NCBI GenBank assembly: GCA_963765815.1 | Contig: CAVXXT010000003.1 | Span: forward strand, 620,001-684,000 | Direction: 5' to 3' | Length of the DNA stretch: 64,000 nt | Source of the DNA: DATLNF01 sp963765815 | GTDB lineage: Bacteria > Actinomycetota > Actinomycetes > BP-191 | Shown: positions 8,284 through 17,116 of the stretch, one piece after another | How positions within the stretch are numbered: position 1 is the stretch's first letter | How the letters are laid out: the number at the start of each line of letters is the position of its first letter | Notes under the pieces: generated by a model | What the model was told of the DNA's origin: nothing | Seen by the model: only the letters and a program-made list of their open reading frames with translations | Database searches by the model: none | Translations under genes and position numbers: made by a program

Positions 8284-9342
8284 GTGCGGGTCCCCAGCGC
8301 GAACCTGAGCCGCGTGAAGATGTCCGGCATCACACTGCTCGCGATCCCGCTCGCGCTCGGCCTGGGCTACATCGCGGCCGGCGGCACCTCGTCCGGCGGC
8401 TCCGTCACACCGATCAAGCCGTCCGCCTCGAACGCACCCGACAGCGTCTCGGGTACGCCGGCCGCGTCGCCGTCCGCCGTCGGCTCGTCGGGCGGCGTCG
8501 TGCCGGTCGGCAGCACCGCGACCGCGCTGCTGGCCGGGCACGGCAAGAACATCTGGCGCTGGGTCGGCAACCAGACCTGCCCCGGCGACGCCGGCGGCAC
8601 CGTGAGCCGCAGCGCGGACGAGGGCGCGACGTGGACGCCGGTGGCCGACCCGGGCGGCGCGGTCGTGCGGATCGACGCAGCGTCGGCGTCATCTGCGGCG
8701 ATCACCGTCCTCGACCCGGCGTGCGCACGACAGGTGCTCACCACCGACGACGGCGGCGCGACCTGGGACACCCTCGACGCGTCGGGCACGCTGCGGGACC
8801 TCTCGCTCGGTGCTCCGGACGGACGCTGGGCGCTGCGCGGCAACGCCGTTGTGCGCGACGTCGACGGCGTCTTCACCGCCGTGTCAGCGGCGCCCTGCGT
8901 CGGGACCGACGTCGCCCCGCCGTCCTTCGTCACCGCGATCTCGGCGACCGAGGCCCACGTCGTGTGCCAGGGCAGCAACGGCTCCGGGCGGCTGCTCGTC
9001 CGCACCCGCGACGGCGGCGCGACGTGGGCGCGACTGGCGGGCAAGCGACCGGAGTCAGGCCTCGTCGGCGGCACCCGGGTCGAGTCGCTGCGGTTCGGCT
9101 CGACCGATCGCGGCATCGCGCTGCTGACCAGCGACCGCTGCCCCGGCGGCGACCTCCGCATCTCGCTCAACGCCGGCGCGCTGTGGTCCACCCTGCCCTG
9201 CGTCGCCGTCGGGCCGAAGGTGCCGCAGCTGCTCACCGCGGTGATCAGCGCGAACGGCGTGCGCGCGGTCGGCCGGCTCGACGGCCGCCTGGTGATGCTG
9301 CACAGCGCCGACGGCCGGGCCTGGACGGCCGTGCCCGTCTGA
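8284..9342 (+). CDS. Secreted or membrane-anchored protein with BNR/sialidase-like repeats
   Basis: 352 residues from GTG (an internal GTG 33 bases later is also possible). It has one N-terminal membrane helix or signal anchor (ISGITLLAIPLALGLGYIAAG region) and a Ser/Gly/Ala-rich linker. The rest is extracellular with repeated Asp-box-like segments (RSADEGATW, TTDDGGATW, RTRDGGATW), suggesting a beta-propeller. Paired Cys residues are scattered through the domain. No catalytic motif is recognised. Its position directly after the tyrosine kinase suggests a role in surface-polymer export or anchoring, which is inference. A GGAG-type site (CGAGGAGAG) precedes the GTG. Confidence 0.6.
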   Translation: MRVPSANLSRVKMSGITLLAIPLALGLGYIAAGGTSSGGSVTPIKPSASNAPDSVSGTPAASPSAVGSSGGVVPVGSTATALLAGHGKNIWRWVGNQTCPGDAGGTVSRSADEGATWTPVADPGGAVVRIDAASASSAAITVLDPACARQVLTTDDGGATWDTLDASGTLRDLSLGAPDGRWALRGNAVVRDVDGVFTAVSAAPCVGTDVAPPSFVTAISATEAHVVCQGSNGSGRLLVRTRDGGATWARLAGKRPESGLVGGTRVESLRFGSTDRGIALLTSDRCPGGDLRISLNAGALWSTLPCVAVGPKVPQLLTAVISANGVRAVGRLDGRLVMLHSADGRAWTAVPV

Positions 9343-9494
9343 CCCGGCGGGGCGATCGCGTTCTGTGTCCGCCGGCGCGGTGGTGACCCTCGTCGCACCG
9401 GACACAGAACCACGGTAGCCCGGCGGGGCGATCGCGTTCTGTGTCCGCCGGCGCGGTGGTGACCCTCGTCGCACCGGACACAGAACCACGGAAG
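9343..9494. repeat. Two tandem copies of a 76-bp REP-like hairpin element
   Basis: Two adjacent 76-bp units begin at 9343 and 9419 and differ at one visible position (9416 T versus 9492 A). Each carries a perfect 12-base inverted repeat, GTTCTGTGTCCG at 9360-9371 pairing with CGGACACAGAAC at 9399-9410, around a 27-base GC-rich loop. The array fills the gap between two convergent genes. That fits a bidirectional terminator or a dispersed REP/MITE-like element. Copy number elsewhere in the genome is unknown. Confidence 0.85.
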
Positions 9495-9508
9495 CCGGAG
9501 TCGGGCGC

Positions 9509-9967
9509 CTACCTGGGAGTGAGCAGGACCACGGGGATGTCGCGGTCGGTGCGCTTCTGGTAGCCGGCGTATCCGCGGTACGCCGACGTGATGCGGTCCC
9601 AGAGCTGCGCCTTCTCCTCCGCGGTGGCGACCCGCGCGCTCATCGGCGTCGTCACGCCCTTCGCGGTGACCGTCACGTCGGGGCTCGCCTGCAGGTTGAG
9701 ATACCACTGCGGGTGCCGGTCGTCGCCGCCGTACGACGCGACGAGCACCATCGTGTCGCCGTCCTGCACGGGCGACGTCAGCATCGTCTCGCGCGGCTGG
9801 CCGCTCTTCCGGCCGGTCGTCGTGAGGATCACGACCGGCATCCCGGCGATGCCGTCGCCGATCCGGCCGCCGCTGAGCGTGTAGAGGCGACGGTGGAAGC
9901 CGGTGATGGCTCTCGCGGCCAGGTCCTTCGCGGCGCCCTGCATACCGTGCACGCTACGCGAGATCAT
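9509..9967 (-). CDS. DDN-family (F420H2-dependent type) nitroreductase/oxidoreductase
   Basis: About 152 residues with the fold signature of the deazaflavin-dependent nitroreductase family (Ddn/FDR): GMPVVILTTTGRKSGQPRETMLTS, GDTMVLVASYGGDDRHPQWYLNL and a Tyr-containing C-terminus. Such enzymes bind F420 and reduce quinones or other activated substrates, often near the membrane. The ATG at 9967 is preferred because AGAGG lies 4 bases upstream; GTG at 10000 and ATG at 9943 are alternatives. It is convergent with the secreted-repeat protein across the tandem hairpin array. No pathway link to neighbours is evident. Confidence 0.78.
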   Translation of the reverse strand: MISRSVHGMQGAAKDLAARAITGFHRRLYTLSGGRIGDGIAGMPVVILTTTGRKSGQPRETMLTSPVQDGDTMVLVASYGGDDRHPQWYLNLQASPDVTVTAKGVTTPMSARVATAEEKAQLWDRITSAYRGYAGYQKRTDRDIPVVLLTPR

Positions 9968-10006
9968 GCGACCTCTGGTCACATCCCACACGAGGAGCAC
10001 CGGACG

Positions 10007-10474
10007 ATGCCTGCAGCTGTCGACCGGCCATCGGCCGGCGACGTCGCGAACGCGGGCTCTCGACGAGCACGCGTCCTGTGGTGGTGCGCTGTCGTGCTCA
10101 CCGCCGGGAACGGCGTCGTGGTCGGCGCGGGCTCGGTGTGGTTCCAGCTGTTCGGCGAGACCGCCGACCGTGGCGACTACCTGGTGTCAGGCGGCGGCTA
10201 CCTCACTGCAGCCGTCCTGCTCGGGATCGGTCTCGGCGCGATCCCGCGGCTCGGCGTATCGCGCTTCGCGGGCGGCGTGGTGCTGGTCGTCGCCATCTCG
10301 CTGCTGCTGGCCGGGCTCGGGTCCCTGCAGCGCGCGGCCGAGCTGCCGCCGCACAACAGGCCTAGTGCGGGCGTGCTCGACGGCGTGGGCGGCGTCGCGC
10401 TGCTCCCCTGGGCCTGGGTGCTCGTCTGGATGACCATCCGCCCGTTGTTCCGCGGGCGGCGCGAGGCGCTGTGA
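10007..10474 (+). CDS. Small integral membrane protein of unknown function
   Basis: 155 residues with four predicted membrane helices (around VLWWCAVVLTAGNGVVVGAG, YLTAAVLLGIGLGAI, GGVVLVVAISLLLAGLG and VALLPWAWVLVWMTI) and short loops. The ATG at 10007 is chosen because GGAG lies about 10 bases upstream and the upstream frame is antisense to the nitroreductase gene. Its stop overlaps the GTG of the following aminotransferase by 4 bases, so the two may be co-transcribed. I recognise no family motif. Confidence 0.6.
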   Translation: MPAAVDRPSAGDVANAGSRRARVLWWCAVVLTAGNGVVVGAGSVWFQLFGETADRGDYLVSGGGYLTAAVLLGIGLGAIPRLGVSRFAGGVVLVVAISLLLAGLGSLQRAAELPPHNRPSAGVLDGVGGVALLPWAWVLVWMTIRPLFRGRREAL

Positions 10475-11703
10475 GCAACCGAAGCCTGTCCTCTGGCGCA
10501 TCGACGCTCGATCGCCGGCCGACATATGCTCCGCGGGTGCAGGAGCCGGCACCGCGTACTGAGGTGCCGCGGGATCCAGAAGCGAGTCCGGCCGCAGAGG
10601 TCGTGCGGTTCCAGCGGCCGGTCTTCCCGCCGCTCGAGGACATCGAGGCCTACTACGTCGAGTCGCGGCGCCTCGGCTGGTTCGCCAACTCGGGCCCCTG
10701 TCACGACCAGCTCGAGGCGCGGGCCGGCGCACTTCTCGGGGGACGTCGGGTGGTGCCCGTGTCGAGCGCGGGACTCGGGATCGTGCTCGCCCTGCGCGCG
10801 CTGCTCGGCCAGCCGCAGCCTGAACGGCGACAGGTCATCGTGCCGTCGTTCACGTTCGCGGCCTCCGCGGCGGCGATCGTGTGGGCCGGCTTCGAGCCGG
10901 TGTTCTGCGACATCGACGCCGAGTCGTGGCAGCTCTCCCCCGAGCGGCTCCACGCCGCGCTGACCGCACGGCAGGGTCGCGTGGCGGCAGTGCTCGCGTG
11001 CACGACGTTCGGCACGCCGCCGCCCGGGGCGCAGCTCGACGCGTGCATGACCGCGACGTACGAGGCCGGCGTACCGCTGATGGTCGACGCGGCAGCGGCA
11101 CTGGGCACGGCGACAACCGGCGGCCGGATGCCGGAGGCGGAGATCTTCTCGATGCACGCGACGAAGCCGATGCCGATCGGCGAGGGCGGGCTCGTCGTCC
11201 TCCGCGACGACGACACAGCGAACCGCGTCCGACTGCTCGCCAACCACGGCCTCGATGACGACCACCTGGCGATCGAGGTGGGACTCAACGCGAAACTCGA
11301 CGAGTGGCACTGCGCGACCGCGCTCGCCGGGCTCGACCGACTGCACGAGACGCTCGAGGCACGGCGGGAGCGCGCGGCCATGGTCCGCGCCTCGGTCCGT
11401 GACCTGAACATCGCCTTCCAGCTGAACGCGGAGCACTCTTCGACGCAGTTCGTCCCCGCGCTGATGTCGTCGGGCGCCGCGCGTGATCGGCTCGTCGAGG
11501 TGGCTCGGGTGCGGGGGGTCCAGACACGCACCTACTACGACCCACCGCTGCACCGGATGCCCGCGTATGCGGGCTACGAGCGCGCGGACGACCTGCGGGT
11601 CACCGACGAGATCGCCGCGCGCATCGTGTCGTTGCCGATGGCGACCGACCTCACGACCGACGAGCTCGAGCGGATCATCGCGTGCGTCCGACTCTCCGCC
11701 TGA
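10471..11703 (+). CDS. DegT/DnrJ/EryC1/StrS-family aminotransferase-like protein
   Basis: 410 residues from GTG; the first ~45 residues are low-complexity, so GTG at 10537 is a possible alternative. The core shows VIVPSFTFAASAAAIVWAG, FCDIDAESW, MVDAAAALGTATTGG and IFSMHATKPMPIGEGG, where the Lys occupies the PLP Schiff-base position. The family makes amino sugars or related PLP products. It differs clearly from the aminotransferase at 3.2-4.3 kb, so it probably has another sugar substrate. Its end overlaps the GNAT gene by 22 bases, suggesting a small operon of aminotransferase, acyltransferase and glycosyltransferase. Confidence 0.8.
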   Translation: MSNRSLSSGASTLDRRPTYAPRVQEPAPRTEVPRDPEASPAAEVVRFQRPVFPPLEDIEAYYVESRRLGWFANSGPCHDQLEARAGALLGGRRVVPVSSAGLGIVLALRALLGQPQPERRQVIVPSFTFAASAAAIVWAGFEPVFCDIDAESWQLSPERLHAALTARQGRVAAVLACTTFGTPPPGAQLDACMTATYEAGVPLMVDAAAALGTATTGGRMPEAEIFSMHATKPMPIGEGGLVVLRDDDTANRVRLLANHGLDDDHLAIEVGLNAKLDEWHCATALAGLDRLHETLEARRERAAMVRASVRDLNIAFQLNAEHSSTQFVPALMSSGAARDRLVEVARVRGVQTRTYYDPPLHRMPAYAGYERADDLRVTDEIAARIVSLPMATDLTTDELERIIACVRLSA

Positions 11704-12158
11704 CTCTCCTGCGGCCGGACGACGAGGGCGCTCTCCTGGACCTCTTCGTGGCGAACGACCTGCCGGAGGTCACGCGCTACTTCGACCCGTTCCCGCTCGA
11801 CGCCGCCACCGCGGCCCGGCTGTCGTCGTACGGCGGCCCCGACCTCTACTGGGGGGTGTGGGAGTCGACGTCGCTGGTCGGACTGGCCATGGTCCGCGGC
11901 TGGGACGGCGGGCATCCGCAGCGCGCGTACGGGCTGCTCGTCGACCACCGACAGCACGGCCGGGGCATCGGCGTGGAGGCAACCCGGCTGATGCTGGCGG
12001 AGCTGCACGTCCGCGGCCACGACGCGGTCCGGGCGCGAGTGCACGAGGACAACGAGGCGTCGCTGCGGATGCTTCGCACGAACGGGTTCGCCGACATCGG
12101 CCGCGGCGACGGACGAGTGCTGCTGGAGTGGCGGCTCGAGGTCGGGCCCAGCCGCTAG
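11682..12158 (+). CDS. GNAT-family N-acetyltransferase
   Basis: 158 residues of RimJ/RimL-type GNAT fold: LRPDDEGALLDLF at the N-terminus, central AYGLLVDHRQHGRGIGVEAT giving the acetyl-CoA pyrophosphate-binding loop (Q/RxxGxG/A), and the NEASLRMLRTNGFADIG motif typical of the family C-terminus. The start GTG lies inside the previous gene. Placed between a sugar aminotransferase and a glycosyltransferase, it may acetylate the amino sugar, though GNATs have many substrates. Confidence 0.75.
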   Translation: MRPTLRLTLLRPDDEGALLDLFVANDLPEVTRYFDPFPLDAATAARLSSYGGPDLYWGVWESTSLVGLAMVRGWDGGHPQRAYGLLVDHRQHGRGIGVEATRLMLAELHVRGHDAVRARVHEDNEASLRMLRTNGFADIGRGDGRVLLEWRLEVGPSR

Positions 12159-12168
12159 GCTCGGTCGG

Positions 12169-13557
12169 GTGAACCTACGACGGGGGCGTCGGCGGCCCGA
12201 CGACCAGCGCCCGCTGCGCGTGGCGCAGGTGTGCGGCACGGCCGAGGGCGCGCTCTGGATGGTCCAGATCGCCGCCGGCCTCGAGCGCCGGGGCTTCGAG
12301 GTCGTGGCGATCATCGGCGGCGACGGCGGCGGGACCGCGGCGGCGCTGCGCAAGGCCGGCGTCCCGTTCGTCGTGATGCCGCACCACCTGCTGCACAGCA
12401 GCAGCCGGATCGCGAGCCGGATCGGCCGGATCCCGGTGATCGGGTTCCTCCGCGGCTTCATCGACCTGGTGAGCCTGATCCGCCAGGTGCGCCGGATGGC
12501 GCGCCTCTTCCGCGAGCTCGACGTCGACGTGGTGCACACGCACCTCGTGTCGTCGATGGTCATCGCGCGACTCGCCGCGGTCATGGCCGGCGTGCCGATC
12601 CGGGTGTCAATGATCGCGGCGCCGCTGCACCTCGAGTCGCGGATGCTGCGCAAGCTCGACACCCTGACCTACCGCCTCGACGACCGGATCCTCGCGGGTT
12701 GCGAGCACACCAACGAGCTGTACGCGCGCCTCGGCGTACCGGCGCGCAAGCGGACCACCGTCGGGTACGGCGTCGACCCGCACGGGTTCGACCCGGGCGC
12801 CGCGGACGGCGCGCGGATCCGGCGCGAGCTCGGCTTCGCCGACGACACCCCGCTGGTCGGCCAGGTCGCGTTCTTCTACCCGGTGCTGCGACACGGGATC
12901 GGGCCGCCCGGATCGCAGGGACGCGGGATCAAGGGCCAGGAGGACCTGCTCGCGGCCGCCGCGATCGTGCTCAAGGAGCGCCCGGATGTCCGGTTCGTCG
13001 TCGTCGGCGACGGCTTCGGCGAGGAGGGCAAGCGGCACTTCGAGAGCGTCAAGCAGCTGGCCTGCGAGCTCGGCGTCGACCATGCCGTCGTCTTCACCGG
13101 CCGGCGCAGCGACCACGTCGACATCCTCGCTGCGCTGGACATCTCGGTGCAGTGCTCGCTGACCGAGAACTACGGCGGCACGATCGAGTCGCTGCTGATG
13201 GAGAAGGCGATGATCGCGACCCGCGCCGGCGGCATGCCGGAGGTGGTGATCGACGGCGAGACCGGCCTGCTCGTGCCGGTCCGCGACCCGCAGGCGCTCG
13301 CCGCCGCGATCCTGCGCCTCGTCCGCGACCCTGAGCTCGGCCGGACGCTCGGCCGGGCCGGCCGGGAGCTGATGCTGCGCAAGCACACCATCCAGCAGAC
13401 GACGGACGGCGTCGTCGACGTGTACGCCGACATCGCCCGTCGCAAGGGCATCAACGCGCCACCGCTGCTCGCTGCCGGTCGGGTCCCACCCCCGGGCGAT
13501 GCGGAAGCGTCACTAGGACTGATGCCGAGCGACGTCCTGTTCAGCGATCCGCAGTGA
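12169..13557 (+). CDS. GT4-family glycosyltransferase
   Basis: 462 residues from GTG. The GT-B fold is evident: an N-terminal Rossmann domain with GTAEGALWMVQIAAGLERRG and DVDVVHTHLVSSMVIARLA, and a C-terminal donor domain with RFVVVGDGFGEEG and the acidic motif ENYGGTIESLLMEKAMI ending in GGMPEVVIDGETGLLVP. It transfers a sugar from a nucleotide donor in cell-surface glycan assembly. The 3' end overlaps the convergent methyltransferase gene by 17 bases. A Pro/Ala-rich tail of ~30 residues extends past the fold. Confidence 0.87.
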   Translation: MNLRRGRRRPDDQRPLRVAQVCGTAEGALWMVQIAAGLERRGFEVVAIIGGDGGGTAAALRKAGVPFVVMPHHLLHSSSRIASRIGRIPVIGFLRGFIDLVSLIRQVRRMARLFRELDVDVVHTHLVSSMVIARLAAVMAGVPIRVSMIAAPLHLESRMLRKLDTLTYRLDDRILAGCEHTNELYARLGVPARKRTTVGYGVDPHGFDPGAADGARIRRELGFADDTPLVGQVAFFYPVLRHGIGPPGSQGRGIKGQEDLLAAAAIVLKERPDVRFVVVGDGFGEEGKRHFESVKQLACELGVDHAVVFTGRRSDHVDILAALDISVQCSLTENYGGTIESLLMEKAMIATRAGGMPEVVIDGETGLLVPVRDPQALAAAILRLVRDPELGRTLGRAGRELMLRKHTIQQTTDGVVDVYADIARRKGINAPPLLAAGRVPPPGDAEASLGLMPSDVLFSDPQ

Positions 13558-14281
13558 GCGCGGCGAGCCGCACGTAGGTCACGTAGGAGTGCCACTTCCG
13601 GTCGGCGTGGACCAGCCCACGCTCCGGGGTCACCTCGAAGCCGCCGAGACCGAGCTCGCGGATGCGCGCCCGCAGCATCCGGTGGTCGACGTCCCACAGC
13701 GCCGGGAAGACGTCGTACCGCTCAACCGCGGCCTCCACCGCCGGTCTCGCCGCCGGGTCGTCGAGGTCGTTCTGCAGAGTGCGGTGCGTCGAGACGTACG
13801 GCGTGTTGTCGTCGAAGACCACGTCGAGGATGCCGAGCTCTCGGCACTGCCGGACGCGGGCCATCTTCCACTGGTGGTCGTCGAAGAACGCGACCGTCTT
13901 GTCGGGGACGATGACGTCGCTCAGGTCGGCGCAGGAGAACTCCTCCTGGCGGTACGTCGCGCGCGCGGACCGGTACGTCGTGCCGAGCGCTCTGCGCTTG
14001 ATGTAGCGCTGGAGGAAGAAGATCGGGTCGAAGCAGTGCACCTCCGCGTCCGGCACCGCCTGCTCGATCAGCCAGGTGCTGAAGCCCCGCCACACCCCGA
14101 CCTCGAGGACGACGGCGGGCTGCAGCCGCTTGAGGAAGTAGTAGAGCGCGAAGGCGCTCACACCCCGCAGTCCCTCGCGGTTGTCGAACGGCCGTCGCCG
14201 CATGACGTCGGAGAACTCGTCGAGCAGCTGCTCGAGCTCGTCCCGCTCGGCCAGCCAGTCCTCGCGGCTCTTCTCCAGCAT
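13541..14281 (-). CDS. Class I SAM-dependent methyltransferase-like protein
   Basis: 246 residues. The central motif VVLEVGVWRGFSTWLIEQA is motif I of class I methyltransferases (Methyltransf_24 / cephalosporin-hydroxylase-like type), followed by VAFFDDHQ and VVFDDNTPYVS with acidic residues expected near SAM or metal. The N-terminal ~50 residues are helical. In a polysaccharide region it may methylate a sugar or glycan end, which is inference. It converges on the GT4 gene with a 17-base overlap, so the two messages are antisense at their ends. Confidence 0.65.
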   Translation of the reverse strand: MLEKSREDWLAERDELEQLLDEFSDVMRRRPFDNREGLRGVSAFALYYFLKRLQPAVVLEVGVWRGFSTWLIEQAVPDAEVHCFDPIFFLQRYIKRRALGTTYRSARATYRQEEFSCADLSDVIVPDKTVAFFDDHQWKMARVRQCRELGILDVVFDDNTPYVSTHRTLQNDLDDPAARPAVEAAVERYDVFPALWDVDHRMLRARIRELGLGGFEVTPERGLVHADRKWHSYVTYVRLAALTADR

Positions 14282-14428
14282 GGCGAGACCCTACGGGTCG
14301 GCTCAGCCTTCTGGGCCGGGCCTTGACGAGGCTCCGCTGCGCCCGCATCGTGCTTACCAAGATCGTTCCGCGCTCGGATTCGCCGAGGGCATCGAACGCC
14401 GCCGCCCTGCCCGATCGGACATCCGAGA

Positions 14429-16378
14429 ATGCGACGCCTGCTCACCCTCGCCCTCGTGCTTGCCGCGGTCGGTATCGCAGCGCCGACCGGCTCGCTCGAT
14501 CGTGCCTCCGCAGGACCGGCCACGGCCATGGCGCGCCCGTGGAGCCCTCGCCCGCTGTCCCAGCCGCTGTACGACGTCGCACCACCGTCGACGAATCCCG
14601 CAGCGCAGATCCGCGTCATCACTGCGGCGGACGGCGTCGAGATCTACACCGAGACCTACCTCCCGGTGGCGAAGGACGGGCACCAGCCGCCCAAGCGCAT
14701 ACCCACGGTCCTGTACATGTCGCCCTACCTCGAGACGGACAGCAACCTGCTCTTCGAGGACATCGCCGCGCGCGATCACCTGGTCCCCCGTGGCTATGCC
14801 TTCACGTTCGCCCACCAGCGGGGCACCGGGGAGTCGGGCGGCTGCTGGCAGGCGATCGGCTCGAAGGAGATCGACGACGCAGCGCGGGTGATCGAGCACC
14901 TCGGCCGCGACGCGCCCTGGTCGAACGGCCGGGTCGGGATGTACGGCATCTCCTACATGGGTGACATCCAGGTCGCCGTGGCCGGCCGCGGCGACCCGGG
15001 CAAGACGAAGTACTTGAAGGCCATCGTCCCGGCGGCCGCCATCGGCGGTCAGTACGAGGTCAACTTCTTCGACGGCGTCCCTCAGGCGACGGGGATCACC
15101 GCAGGGAACTTCGCCTTCAACACGGCGATCGTCTCGTCGTACCGGCAGTCGACATCGCCGCTGCAGGTGCCGGCCCGTCTCGCCTGCCGCGACCAGGAGC
15201 TCGCCGCGGACCTGGACCTTTCCGGGGACGTGAACGAGTGGTGGCAGGACCACGAGTATCGCGCCGCAGCGGCACAGATCCGGGTGCCGACCCTGCTCAT
15301 TCACGGATTCGCGGACGTCCAGAAGGACCCGGCACCGCTGTTCGAGAACCTTCCCCGCTCGACGCCTCACAAGCTCATCACGGGCTGGTGGGATCACGCG
15401 TACCCCGACTCCGACGAGGAGGACGGGCGCATGGTGCGCCCCGAGTGGGCCCGCGCCGACTGGCTGGACGCATCCACCGCCTGGTACGACCGGTACCTCA
15501 AGGGGCTCGCGACGGGCGTCGAGGGATGGCCGCAAGTCCAGGCCCAGGGCTCGGACGGACAGTGGCGGGCCGAGCCGAACTGGCCGGTGACGGGCGGCCC
15601 GGTGGGCCAGCTCGCCCTCGGCCCCGACGGAGCGCTCGGCGCGACTCAGCCGCAGGGATCGACCGCGTACACCGAGACGCTCACGTGGACCAACGAGCTG
15701 GCGAGCCAGCTCGCGGTGTTCGAGACGACGCCCGTCGCCGGCCGGCTGCAGCTGACGGGTCAGCCCGTTGCCGACCTGTGGGTGTCGCTCTCCCAGCCCG
15801 ACGCGCACATCGCCGTCCGACTGGAGGTCCTGAACGCGGAAGGGCAGCCGGTCCTCAACGAGTTCACCGTGGGAACTCGCTCGGCCCAACATCTGGAGCC
15901 GTTGGAGCGGAACCGATTCGTCCAGACCACGGGCGTGGCGGCTCCGGTCGGGGCACCGATGCGGGTCCAGGTGCGGTTGGACGTCATCGACCTGGTCGTC
16001 CCGCCTGGAGGACGGTTGCGGATGACGGTGGCGGGCTCGGTCCGCAACGAGGTCCCTGGCTTCACCCTCGACCCGAGCGCCTTCTACATCGTCCCCGCGG
16101 CGCAGTACGCGGCATCGCCGTTGCTCTACTACACGAAGTCGTCCGGCGCGGGGACGGCCGTGACGATCCACCACGACTGCGCACACCCGTCGGCGCTGCG
16201 ATTCCTGATGCCCCGGGCGCGGCCGGACTTGCTCAACGTGCGCGAGAAGACGGAGACAGGAACGCTCCGGACGATCACTGTGCCGACCCCCCGCACCGAC
16301 GGCGGAGGAGTGGCCCGCGCCAAGGTGTGCGGCGCGAGCCCGCTCCGGCTCGCGAACTTCGGCGCCGCTTCTCCCTAG
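14429..16378 (+). CDS. Secreted CocE/NonD-family (S15-type) hydrolase
   Basis: 649 residues with an N-terminal Sec signal (MRRLLTLALVLAAVGIAAP, cleavage near ASA-G). The alpha/beta-hydrolase core has the nucleophile motif GMYGISYMGD at about residue 175, LLIHGFADVQ with the acid, and WWDHAYPDSD with a His. A C-terminal jelly-roll lid domain is typical of CocE and X-Pro dipeptidyl peptidases. It likely cleaves esters or acyl bonds outside the cell. A second, cytosolic CocE-like enzyme is encoded at 39.7-41.3 kb. The gene stands alone with ~145 bases of intergenic DNA upstream. Confidence 0.85.
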   Translation: MRRLLTLALVLAAVGIAAPTGSLDRASAGPATAMARPWSPRPLSQPLYDVAPPSTNPAAQIRVITAADGVEIYTETYLPVAKDGHQPPKRIPTVLYMSPYLETDSNLLFEDIAARDHLVPRGYAFTFAHQRGTGESGGCWQAIGSKEIDDAARVIEHLGRDAPWSNGRVGMYGISYMGDIQVAVAGRGDPGKTKYLKAIVPAAAIGGQYEVNFFDGVPQATGITAGNFAFNTAIVSSYRQSTSPLQVPARLACRDQELAADLDLSGDVNEWWQDHEYRAAAAQIRVPTLLIHGFADVQKDPAPLFENLPRSTPHKLITGWWDHAYPDSDEEDGRMVRPEWARADWLDASTAWYDRYLKGLATGVEGWPQVQAQGSDGQWRAEPNWPVTGGPVGQLALGPDGALGATQPQGSTAYTETLTWTNELASQLAVFETTPVAGRLQLTGQPVADLWVSLSQPDAHIAVRLEVLNAEGQPVLNEFTVGTRSAQHLEPLERNRFVQTTGVAAPVGAPMRVQVRLDVIDLVVPPGGRLRMTVAGSVRNEVPGFTLDPSAFYIVPAAQYAASPLLYYTKSSGAGTAVTIHHDCAHPSALRFLMPRARPDLLNVREKTETGTLRTITVPTPRTDGGGVARAKVCGASPLRLANFGAASP

Positions 16379-16383
16379 CGGCG
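16363..16383 (+). terminator. Hairpin across the stop codon of the CocE-like gene
   Basis: CGCCGCT (16363-16369) and AGCGGCG (16377-16383) form a perfect 7-bp stem with a 7-base loop. There is no U-tract, as usual in high-GC actinobacteria, so it may terminate transcription before the higBA module or be coincidental. Confidence 0.3.
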
Positions 16384-16485
16384 ACGGCTACCCGCGGCCT
16401 CGCACCTGCGACGACCAGAGTGAGCCGGGCAGGGCTCCCCCGCGTTAGTCATGGCACGGGGCGCCGAAGTCGGCCGTTCCAACTT

Positions 16486-16502
16486 GTATCGTGTAGCGAT
16501 AC
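16486..16502. promoter_or_regulatory. Palindromic operator upstream of higBA
   Basis: GTATCG-TGTAG-CGATAC is a perfect 6-bp inverted repeat with a 5-base spacer, 18 bases before the chosen higB start. HigA-type antitoxins repress their own operon by binding such palindromes, so this is the likely autoregulatory site. Confidence 0.6.
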
Positions 16503-16519
16503 GCGAAACGGTCCTGAAC

Positions 16520-16798
16520 GTGGTCGTCAGCTTTCGGCACGAGGGTCTGGAGCGGCTGTATCGCGACGGTTCGAGAAATGGTGTGCAGACGGCCCACGTC
16601 CCGAAGCTGCTGCGCATCCTGTCGACGCTGGACGTGGCGCAAGCCCCTGACGACCTGGCGATCCCCTCCTTTCGGACACATCCGTTGAAGGGCGATCGGG
16701 CGGGTCATTGGTCGATCTGGGTGAACGGGAGCTGGCGGGTCACCTTCAGGTTCGTCGAGAACGATGTCGAACTCGTCGACTACCAGGACTACCACTGA
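16520..16798 (+). CDS. higB: HigB/RelE-family mRNA interferase toxin
   Basis: 92 residues when started at GTG 16520, the typical HigB length. VSFRHEGLERLYRDG, VPKLLRILSTLD, HPLKGDRAGHWSIWVNGSWRVTFRF and the terminal ELVDYQDYH match HigB (proteic killer) toxins, ribosome-dependent RNases that cleave mRNA. An upstream ATG at 16451 would add 23 residues running through the palindromic operator, so the GTG is preferred. The antitoxin gene follows 22 bases after the stop, giving the toxin-first order characteristic of higBA. Confidence 0.85.
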   Translation: MVVSFRHEGLERLYRDGSRNGVQTAHVPKLLRILSTLDVAQAPDDLAIPSFRTHPLKGDRAGHWSIWVNGSWRVTFRFVENDVELVDYQDYH

Positions 16799-16820
16799 GC
16801 GAGAGGTGAGGATTGTGGTG

Positions 16821-17102
16821 ATGAAGAGCCCGGTGCACCCTGGCGCGGTTCTGCGCGAGGACGTGTTGGCGGACCTCGGCCTGGGCGTGGGTGAGGCCGC
16901 GTCGCGGCTCGGAATCTCGCGGGTAGCGTTGAGCAGGGTCCTGCACGAGCATGCCCGGATCAGCCCGAACCTGGCGGTGCGTCTGGAGAAGGCTGGGGTG
17001 GGGACCGCGCGCGCTTGGTTGGCGATGCAGTCAGCGCACGACCTGGCCGCTGAACGGGCTTCCGGGTCGCCGAAGGTTCGTCGCCTTAACGACGTCGCCT
17101 GA
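16821..17102 (+). CDS. higA: HigA-family antitoxin (Xre-type HTH)
   Basis: 93 residues. It starts with the HigA hallmark MKSPVHPGAVLREDVL, then a helix-turn-helix (VGEAASRLGISRVALSRVLHEHARISPNLAVRLEKA) and a helical C-terminus. It neutralises HigB and binds the operator. The ATG has GAGG 9 bases upstream. The gene ends 15 bases before a tRNA 3' fragment, placing the module at the edge of the accessory region. Confidence 0.87.
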   Translation: MKSPVHPGAVLREDVLADLGLGVGEAASRLGISRVALSRVLHEHARISPNLAVRLEKAGVGTARAWLAMQSAHDLAAERASGSPKVRRLNDVA

Positions 17103-17116
17103 CATTCGCACACTCG

